This document shows, in pieces, positions 6,294 through 11,508 of a stretch of DNA of 11,508 nucleotides. Source of the stretch: Gammaproteobacteria bacterium. GTDB lineage: Bacteria > Gemmatimonadota > Gemmatimonadetes > Longimicrobiales > Gaopeijiaceae. Positions within the stretch are counted from its first letter, which is position 1; each line of letters opens with the position of its first letter. A program made the translations under genes and the position numbers. The notes beneath the pieces are model-generated. The model saw only the letters and a program-made list of their open reading frames with translations, ran no database searches and was not told where the DNA came from. The DNA lies in the NCBI GenBank assembly GCA_024638345.1, contig JAHEKL010000061.1, positions 1-11,508 of the forward strand, given 5' to 3'.

Positions 6294-8081
6294 TCAGTGA
6301 CGCTGGAACTCCGGCGAGCCCAGGATCAACCCGACCGCGCGCGTCGCGGTCTCTCTCGGACTCGCCGGCTCCTCCTCCGCCAGGGCCTCGCGCACCGCGG
6401 TCACCAGCTCGTCCGTCTCCGCACCGGGCAGGAGACGCCGCGCCACGCTCGCCAAGGGATCGCTCATCGAATCCAAACCCCCGAGAAGGCGTGGCCACGC
6501 GGCGATTCGGATTCCTCTCAGCTGTCCTTCCGCGAACGCCTGCCCGAAGTCCATCCGGTTCAGCATCGCGCCCCCGCTGACCCAGTCGGCGCTCCGCTCG
6601 GGATAGCCGATCGGCGCTTCCGCCAGGTACGGCGGTTCGCCCAGCGCCGTCAGGGTCTGGCTGAGACCTCGCACGTTCACCACCTCCGCCCCGGTGGCGC
6701 GCAGGGCGCTCGAGATGAGTGTCGTGGGCGATTTGATCTTCGATCGCATCGTGTCGGAGGCGTAGAAGTGCTCCGAGGCGAACAGCGCGCGTGTGACCTC
6801 GCCCAGATCCCCGTCCGTCTCCAGGAAGACTTCCTCCAGCTCTCGGACCATCTCCGCGGGCGGATCGTCCGATACGAATCGGGTCACGAGTTGGGTTGCG
6901 ACGTTTCGTGCCGTGGAGGGATGAGTAGCCAGCCTCTGGAGGATCGCCAACGCGTCGTCCATGCCGGTGCTTCCATCCACCTGCCTGCCCATGAAGAGCT
7001 TCTCGTCGGGATCGTGCATCCGCGACCTGAACCGGAACTGGAAGGCTCCCTCGTACGAGGCCTCTTCCATGAGGCCTAGAACCTCCTGGACGGAACTACG
7101 ACCCTCGCCAGCCATTCGACGGAGTCGGCCGCGATCGAACCTCGGAGGGGAGATCCCCCATCCGGTGAAGGCTCGAGCGACTTCCGTGACATCCTCTTGC
7201 GAGTATCCCCCGTCCACGCCGAGGGTGTGGAGCTCGAGGAGCTCTCGCGCATAGTTCTCGTTCAGGCCCCGCTCTCGGACGCGATCCGGAAGTCGATTCG
7301 CGCCGGACCGACCTCGGACCGGAATTGTCTGGGGAGCCACGCTCTGAGCGTTGTCCAGGTAGACGAGCATGGCCGGATGGGTCGCCGTCGCGACGAGGAG
7401 TTCGTAGAACGACCCGAAGACATTAGGTCGAATCGCGTTCGACTCGTAGTCGGAGACGAGCCACCGCAACTGGTTCTTCCGGAAGTCGACGTTGAAGTGG
7501 TCGAACCAGAACTGGGTCATCATCTCTTCCAGCTGACGCTCCGAGTGAGCAGCTCTCGTGAGCCTGGCCCCTACCAGCTGTTGCAGAATCTGCCCCGGAT
7601 TGCTCCTGCGGAGGACCTCCCGTGCCTCGGTGCGTTCCGCTTCGGAAGCCGTCGAGTCCTGAACGATGCGTCTCAGCGATCCGACGACCTGGTTCGGGGG
7701 GTACCTCTCGAGGAGCTCCGGCACACTCTGCAGCGCTGCGGGAAATCGCTCGGCGATCCGCGTTTGGAGAGCTTCATCATCGATCGCGCCGGGGTCCAGC
7801 TGCCAATCCAGCCATTCGTCCCGCCCCATGTCCATCACCCTCTCGACGTCCTCGGGCCGAGCGCCGAACGTCGCCCGCTGAAGAAGGTGAACGACCCGGG
7901 CGGCCTCCGTATCGAGTCCCTGGCCGCTTGCTTGGGCCGCCTGCCGGACGGGTCCCACCGAGGTCTGGGCGGCACACAGGTGAGAGGCGCCCCCGCCGAT
8001 GAGCCCGGTCAGGGCCCACACCACCGCTCCAGTGACGCCGTGCAGAGATCGAAACCTCGGATGACGCTTGGATTCACTCAC
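6294..8081 (-). CDS. DUF1800 protein, exported
   Basis: A 595-residue DUF1800 family protein. Residues ~14-38 form a probable Sec signal (VTGAVVWALTGLIGGG, then CAA-Q). Family motifs in order: LLQRATFGARPEDVERV (66-82), MMTQFWFDHFNVDF (187-200), ENYARELLELHTLGVDGGYS (275-294), EVARAFTGW (300-308), DEKLFMGR (359-366), RFVSDDPP (401-408) and KIKSPTTLISSALRATGA (448-465). DUF1800 has no established biochemical role. In many bacteria it sits directly beside DUF1501, as here, which suggests an exported two-component machinery. The start is GTG at 8081, with GAGGTG four bases upstream (AAAC spacer), a strong site. It is the first gene of the minus-strand operon and is transcribed away from the divergent DUF5916 gene. 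A low-complexity Gln/Ala/Gly linker follows the signal. The family call is secure. Confidence 0.93.
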   Translation of the reverse strand: MSESKRHPRFRSLHGVTGAVVWALTGLIGGGASHLCAAQTSVGPVRQAAQASGQGLDTEAARVVHLLQRATFGARPEDVERVMDMGRDEWLDWQLDPGAIDDEALQTRIAERFPAALQSVPELLERYPPNQVVGSLRRIVQDSTASEAERTEAREVLRRSNPGQILQQLVGARLTRAAHSERQLEEMMTQFWFDHFNVDFRKNQLRWLVSDYESNAIRPNVFGSFYELLVATATHPAMLVYLDNAQSVAPQTIPVRGRSGANRLPDRVRERGLNENYARELLELHTLGVDGGYSQEDVTEVARAFTGWGISPPRFDRGRLRRMAGEGRSSVQEVLGLMEEASYEGAFQFRFRSRMHDPDEKLFMGRQVDGSTGMDDALAILQRLATHPSTARNVATQLVTRFVSDDPPAEMVRELEEVFLETDGDLGEVTRALFASEHFYASDTMRSKIKSPTTLISSALRATGAEVVNVRGLSQTLTALGEPPYLAEAPIGYPERSADWVSGGAMLNRMDFGQAFAEGQLRGIRIAAWPRLLGGLDSMSDPLASVARRLLPGAETDELVTAVREALAEEEPASPRETATRAVGLILGSPEFQRH

Positions 8082-8366
8082 GTTTCACCTCGGCTCTTCG
8101 TTGGATCCGACCGGCAGAGAGGCTACAGGGACGAGCAGAGTCCGATACCTCGCAAGCCGGTTGTGGCCATCTGTCTGGAGGACGCCGGAGGGAGCCACAG
8201 TGTTAGGAGGCGAGGAGGGCTTGCATCGTTGAACTCGACGGGCCGAGCGCTTTCGAATCGGCCGATCCCTCGTTCTCGTCCAACAAAACCCCGATCTTTC
8301 GACACTCTTAGGGGAGGAGGTCCGTCCTTCCCTTCATGCTCATGAGCAAAACTGGAGTCGCGCTCC
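8082..8366. promoter_or_regulatory. divergent intergenic region between DUF1800 and DUF5916 genes
   Basis: These 285 bases hold no convincing gene. On the + strand TTGAAC (8229-8234) and TCGAAT (8253-8258) are separated by 18 bases and could be a weak sigma-70 promoter, 109 bases before the DUF5916 start. Overlapping the putative -10 is an inverted repeat, GGCCGA (8241-8246) / TCGGCC (8258-8263), and a perfect 10-bp palindrome, ATCGGCCGAT (8257-8266). That position would suit a repressor, but GC-rich palindromes are common by chance. A minus-strand frame at 8123-8305 (60 codons) has no coding character. Confidence 0.35.
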
Positions 8367-10655
8367 GTGTCTTCGCGTGTATTGCCCCTACTCTTGATCG
8401 CACTCTCCGGTGGAGTCAGCCCCGCCGTCGCGCAGCTTCAGGACACGACGGCCCCGGTCGACCCGAGGCTTCCGACGGATCGCCGGGCCATGACCGCGGA
8501 GCGGCTTCGAGAGGGTGAGTCGATCCAGCTGGACGGTCAGCTCGACGAGCCCGTCTGGAACCGGGCCGTTCCGGCCACCGACTTCGTGCAGCGCGACCCC
8601 ATCTTCGAGTCGGAGCCCACGGAACGGACCGAGGTGCGCATCGTGTTCGACGGTGAGAGCCTCTACATGGGCGTTTCGGCGTACGACTCGGAGCCGGACC
8701 GACTTCTAGGAAACACGATGAAGCGAGACGAGTTCTTGCGCGGCGACGATCGCTTCATGTGGACGATGGACACCTTCCTCGATCAACAGACCGGGTACTT
8801 CTTCGAGATGAATCCGTCGGGCCTGATGGCCGACGCGCTGATCCTGGCAGGTGGTGGTAACCAGCGGGCGTGGGATGGAATCTGGGACGCCTACGCGCGC
8901 CGTCACGACGAGGGCTGGACTCTGGAGATCGAGATCCCCTTCCGCACCCTGAACTTCGACCCGAACGCTCCGGCGTGGGGAATCAACTTCCAGCGCACGA
9001 TCCGAAGGAAGAACGAGGAGAACTACTGGGAAGGGCACGAGCGTAACGCGCAGCTCCGCAGGATGACGGATGCGGGACTGCTTCTGGGGATCCAAGACGT
9101 GACCCAGGGGCGTGGTCTGGATATCAAGCCATACGTCGCGAGCACGACCTTCGAGGCGCCAGGCGGCGCCGAGCCCACCCCACGTGAAACCGAGACCGAT
9201 ATCGGCGTGGATCTCTTCTACAATTTCACGCCGAGCCTTCGGGGCAACCTCACGGTCAACACGGACTTCGCACAGACCGAGGTGGATCAACGGCTCGTGA
9301 ACCTGACCCGGTTCCCTCTGCGCTTCGAGGAGAAGCGCGCCTTCTTCCTGGACGGATCAGGTTTCTTCGACTTCGCGTCCACCGCGGCCCAGAACTTCCG
9401 CGGACGGGGGGGCGGGTTTCGGCCGAGCGGCGGGGTGCCTCGTGTCGAGCCATTCTTCAGCAGAAGAATCGGTTTGGGGGCCGACGGGGTGCCGCAGCCC
9501 ATCGATGTGGGGGCGAAGCTTACGGGACAGATGGGCTCGCAGGACGTCGGCTTGCTGCATGTCCGTACGGCGGGCGAGTCGAGCACCCCAGGGGAGTCGA
9601 TCATCGGAGAGGACTTCACGGTCTTCAGACTCAAGCGGAGGGTGCTGACGCAGTCGTACGTGGGCTCCTTCTTTGCCCGCCGTCATGCGCGAGACAGCGG
9701 GGGAACCGGGGACCTCAACACCGCCGGCGTAGATTTCCGGGCGGCGACCTCGCAGTTTCGCGGATCCCAGAATCTCGCCATGTCCGGGTACTTTCTCTGG
9801 GCCACCGAACCCCAGGACCTGGGCGACAATATGTCCTACGGTGTTCAGGTGGAGTATCCGAACGATCGTTGGTTCGGAGCCGCGGGGTACACGGAGATCC
9901 AGCCCAATCACGATCCCGGTATCGGATTCACGCCTCGGCGAGGTTTCAGGGCCTACAGCGGTCAGGCAGGCTTCGGACCCCGGCCCGAGGCCCATCCCTG
10001 GATTCGGCAGTTCACCTTCGACGTGGGTGCCAACTTCCTCACAAACATGCAGAACGAGCTCGTAACCAGGGACGTGAACCTGACGCTCCTCGGTATCCAG
10101 TTTCAGTCCCAGGAGCGCATCGACATCTCGATGAGCCCAACGTTCGAGCACCTGGCACAGGACTTCGAAATCCACCCGGGGATCGTCCTCCCCGGCGGAT
10201 CCGAATACAACTTCACCCGCTATCGCTTCGATTTCGGGACCGCGAATCAGCGCATCATCGCGACTCAGGGAAGCTTCGAGTTCGGCGATTTCTTTTCCGG
10301 GACCCGAGAGGAGGTCGTCGTCAATCTGGGCGTGCGTCCATTCGTGGGAATGGTCGCGGAGTTGAGCACCGAGTGGAATCGGATCGATCTGCCGGAGGGG
10401 GACTTCCAGACGCGTCTCTATCGGCTGACGCTCGACAATCAGTTCAATCCCTGGATCTTCGTGGTGAACAACCTCCAGTACGACTCCGTGAGCAATCGCC
10501 TAGGATGGCAGATCCGCTTCCGCTGGACCATCGACCCCGGAAACGACCTCTATCTCGTCTACACGCAGAACTGGCTCGACGACCCTCTCGAGAATCGGTT
10601 CCTCACGCAGGATCGCCGGGGTGCGGCGAAGTTCGTGTATACCTATCGCTGGTAG
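8367..10655 (+). CDS. CBM9-like / DUF5916 outer-membrane-type protein
   Basis: A 762-residue exported protein with a signal peptide (about 1-22: RVLPLLLIALSGG, then AVA-Q). A CBM9-like domain spans about 46-235, with IQLDGQLDEPVWNRA at 53-67 and VRIVFDGESLYMGVSAYD at 90-107, then a WDGIWDAYARRHDEGWTLEIEIPF block (169-192, quoted here only as a landmark). The DUF5916 domain fills the rest, with PSLRGNLTVNTDFAQTEVD at about 289-307 and EEKRAFFLDGSGFF at about 321-334. Many alternating strands follow, and the protein ends in FVYTYRW, an aromatic terminus typical of outer-membrane beta barrels. Homologues are usually annotated as hydrolase or carbohydrate-binding proteins, but no catalytic residue set is visible, so any enzymatic role is unproven. 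The start is GTG at 8367, with GGAG nine bases upstream. It is transcribed divergently from the DUF1800/DUF1501 operon and probably alone, because a strong hairpin follows the stop. Confidence 0.88.
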   Translation: MSSRVLPLLLIALSGGVSPAVAQLQDTTAPVDPRLPTDRRAMTAERLREGESIQLDGQLDEPVWNRAVPATDFVQRDPIFESEPTERTEVRIVFDGESLYMGVSAYDSEPDRLLGNTMKRDEFLRGDDRFMWTMDTFLDQQTGYFFEMNPSGLMADALILAGGGNQRAWDGIWDAYARRHDEGWTLEIEIPFRTLNFDPNAPAWGINFQRTIRRKNEENYWEGHERNAQLRRMTDAGLLLGIQDVTQGRGLDIKPYVASTTFEAPGGAEPTPRETETDIGVDLFYNFTPSLRGNLTVNTDFAQTEVDQRLVNLTRFPLRFEEKRAFFLDGSGFFDFASTAAQNFRGRGGGFRPSGGVPRVEPFFSRRIGLGADGVPQPIDVGAKLTGQMGSQDVGLLHVRTAGESSTPGESIIGEDFTVFRLKRRVLTQSYVGSFFARRHARDSGGTGDLNTAGVDFRAATSQFRGSQNLAMSGYFLWATEPQDLGDNMSYGVQVEYPNDRWFGAAGYTEIQPNHDPGIGFTPRRGFRAYSGQAGFGPRPEAHPWIRQFTFDVGANFLTNMQNELVTRDVNLTLLGIQFQSQERIDISMSPTFEHLAQDFEIHPGIVLPGGSEYNFTRYRFDFGTANQRIIATQGSFEFGDFFSGTREEVVVNLGVRPFVGMVAELSTEWNRIDLPEGDFQTRLYRLTLDNQFNPWIFVVNNLQYDSVSNRLGWQIRFRWTIDPGNDLYLVYTQNWLDDPLENRFLTQDRRGAAKFVYTYRW

Positions 10656-10663
10656 GTTGAGAA

Positions 10664-10688
10664 CGGGCCGAGGAGCGCCTCCGGCCCG
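10664..10688 (+). terminator. GC-rich hairpin after the DUF5916 gene
   Basis: CGGGCCGAGG (10664-10673) pairs with CCTC-C-GGCCCG (10678-10688): ten base pairs, a single bulged C at 10682 and the four-base loop AGCG. It begins nine bases after the stop codon. No T-run follows, so it is not a textbook intrinsic terminator, but its place and stability suggest a terminator or a 3'-end stabilising structure. Confidence 0.5.
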
Positions 10689-10772
10689 CAGCCGAGTCTC
10701 GCAGCGAAACCAGCCCCGCACCCTTACCTTACGGGTTGATTCGATCCACGTCCGATCCATTCGGGAGGTGTC

Positions 10773-11216
10773 ATGAGTGAAGGCCCAAGAGTGAGCGTGC
10801 GGCAGGTGGGCCCTTCGACCGGAGAGGGCTCGGTCCGGGGTCACACGATCCTGATCGACCGGCCGGACTCGAAGGGCGGATCGGATCGGGGGCCCATGGG
10901 TGGAGAGCTGATCCTTCTCGGGCTCGGAGGCTGCTTCATGAGCAACCTTCTGGCCGCGATTCGCGAGCGAGAGCTACCCGTCTCCGATGTCGAGTTGACG
11001 GTCACGGCCCACACCGAGGGCACCCCCCCGAAGATGACGAGCTTCGAGATCCGGGTGTCGGCCGACCACGCGGATCCCGCCACCCTGGGAAAGCTCGCCA
11101 CGATCGCGGAGCGGGGATGCATCGCGTCGAACACGCTCAAGCAAGGAAGCACGATCTCTGTGGTGATCGAAGACGCCCGTGCGCGGGACCCCGCCGGGAG
11201 CGCATCCAACGCCTGA
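10773..11216 (+). CDS. OsmC/Ohr-family peroxiredoxin-like protein
   Basis: A 147-residue protein of the OsmC/Ohr superfamily, near the usual length. It has the family block GGSDRGPMGGELILLGLGGC (35-54) with the peroxidatic-type Cys54, and a second cysteine in ERGCIASNTLK (113-123) at Cys116, the usual spacing for the two redox cysteines. Glu45 corresponds in position to the conserved glutamate of the active site. Family members reduce organic hydroperoxides in the cytoplasm using dithiol donors. Whether this one is an Ohr, OsmC or YhfA-type member cannot be settled here; the N-terminus is short and the tail (about 133-147) is divergent. The ATG at 10773 follows GGGAGG four bases upstream, a strong site. 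It lies between the DUF5916 hairpin and an msrP-like start. The 117 bases upstream contain TTACCTTACGGG near 10725-10736, a possible but unproven promoter element. Confidence 0.88.
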   Translation: MSEGPRVSVRQVGPSTGEGSVRGHTILIDRPDSKGGSDRGPMGGELILLGLGGCFMSNLLAAIRERELPVSDVELTVTAHTEGTPPKMTSFEIRVSADHADPATLGKLATIAERGCIASNTLKQGSTISVVIEDARARDPAGSASNA

Positions 11217-11333
11217 ACGCAGTGTCGCCGGCCTCCCGGAAAGCGTCTATCGCCAGGCTGTTACGGAACCGGTGTCGGGCGTCGGGTTTAAACAGACAGC
11301 GGCCGGCCGGCGCCTACAGCTTTGGAGAAGAGC
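11217..11333. promoter_or_regulatory. 117-base gap between osmC-like gene and msrP start
   Basis: No gene or clear terminator is visible. The gap contains the AT-rich palindrome GTTTAAAC (11286-11293) about 41 bases before the ATG, where a -10 element could lie, but no -35 hexamer fits at 16-18 bases (TTACGG at 11261-11266 leaves 20). A GC-rich palindromic run GGCCGGCCGG follows. A separate promoter for msrP is possible; co-transcription with the osmC-like gene is also possible. Confidence 0.3.
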
Positions 11334-11508
11334 ATGATCATCCGACGCCCACCCGACATCCCGTCCTCCGAGATCACCCCCGAGGGTGTATATCTCAATC
11401 GGCGCGACTTCATCAGGCAAGCGGCGGCGGGTTCGGCGGCGCTGGCCTTGGCTCCATCGGCAATCGCGGCGGCCGGGCGAGCTCAGGATCCCGACTTTGC
11501 GAGCCTCG
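11334..11508 (+). CDS. msrP: MsrP catalytic subunit (periplasmic methionine-sulfoxide reductase), 5' part
   Basis: Only the first 58 codons are present, and the gene runs off the right edge with no stop. The opening MIIRRPPDIPSSEITPEGVY followed by LNRRDFIRQAAAGSAALAL is the recognisable N-terminus of the MsrP (YedY) family. NRRDFIRQ is a twin-arginine signal (RR at 23-24), followed by an alanine-rich hydrophobic stretch and a probable cleavage after about residue 50. MsrP is a molybdopterin enzyme that is folded with its cofactor before Tat export. It reduces protein-bound methionine sulfoxide in the periplasm, with electrons from the membrane haem protein MsrQ, whose gene would be expected just downstream. 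The ATG has GGAGAAG upstream (11324-11330), a good ribosome-binding site. The molybdenum-cofactor domain is outside the window, so the call rests on the N-terminus alone. Confidence 0.78.
   Translation, partial: MIIRRPPDIPSSEITPEGVYLNRRDFIRQAAAGSAALALAPSAIAAAGRAQDPDFASL

Noticed and set aside
5731..6300. Plus-strand frame (189 codons) opposite the start of the DUF1501 gene
   Set aside because: It is antisense to the Tat signal and conserved N-terminal motifs of DUF1501, with no ribosome-binding site or domain of its own.
8123..8305. Possible 60-codon minus-strand gene in the divergent intergenic region
   Set aside because: There is no supporting ribosome-binding site, no recognisable protein features, and it overlaps the putative promoter elements.
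7197..8345. Long + strand open frame (382 codons) opposite the DUF1800 gene
   Set aside because: It is a shadow of a full-length DUF1800 protein; its composition is Arg/Pro/Ser-rich and no family motif is visible.
9357..10175. Minus-strand open frame (272 codons) opposite the DUF5916 gene
   Set aside because: The + strand here encodes a continuous DUF5916 protein with signal peptide and barrel terminus; the antisense frame has no motifs.
11284..11310. Adjacent rare palindromes GTTTAAAC and GGCCGGCC, reminiscent of a vector polylinker
   Set aside because: Flanking genes are in natural context with good ribosome-binding sites and no vector sequence is visible; GGCCGGCC is expected in GC-rich DNA.
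1..11508. CRISPR array, tRNA/rRNA genes, toxin-antitoxin or defence cassette
   Set aside because: I found no regularly spaced repeats, no tRNA-like cloverleaf and no recognisable nuclease, methylase or toxin; gaps are all under 300 bases.

Overview
The window is GC-rich, has short intergenic gaps, and uses GTG starts as well as ATG. Its exported and outer-membrane gene families (DUF1501, DUF1800, DUF5916, DUF4159, MoxR/DUF58) are most typical of Gemmatimonadota or a similar environmental Gram-negative phylum. That placement is an inference from gene content; there is no marker gene here. No rRNA, tRNA, CRISPR array, transposase or phage gene was seen.

Layout. (1) Positions 1-~360 carry the first ~98 residues of an ExeA/GspA-type AAA ATPase on the + strand. 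It stops matching its family abruptly at ~355-370. (2) From there to 3273 is a minus-strand operon read right to left: a MoxR ATPase (2257-3273), a DUF58 protein (1293-2240) and a signal-peptide plus one-membrane-helix protein resembling BatD/DUF4381 proteins, which starts inside an ATGA overlap at 1296 and is cut at the same ~355-370 junction. The two genes therefore meet tail to tail and each reads on into the other's antisense. This is either a real rearrangement or an assembly chimera. (3) Divergent from moxR is a secreted DUF4159 protein (3488-4417), a usual partner of MoxR/DUF58 loci. (4) A second minus-strand operon (8081 to 4421) encodes DUF1800 (probable Sec export), DUF1501 (probable Tat export) and a small DUF1801 protein. 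(5) Divergent from DUF1800 is a 762-residue outer-membrane-type protein with a CBM9-like N-terminus and a DUF5916 barrel (8367-10655), followed by a GC-rich hairpin. (6) An OsmC-family protein with both expected cysteines (10773-11216) is followed by the start of a Tat-exported molybdoprotein best recognised as MsrP, which runs off the end (11334-11508).

How the genes may work together. MoxR, DUF58, the BatD-like protein and DUF4159 form a chaperone-ATPase / adhesion-domain system at the inner membrane and periplasm. DUF1800 and DUF1501 are a recurrent exported pair of unknown function. The DUF5916 protein belongs to a family whose biological role is not settled. OsmC and MsrP both deal with oxidative damage, by peroxide reduction and periplasmic methionine-sulfoxide repair respectively. 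No clearly new defence or mobile system is visible. The most unusual point is the abrupt gene-gene junction near position 360.
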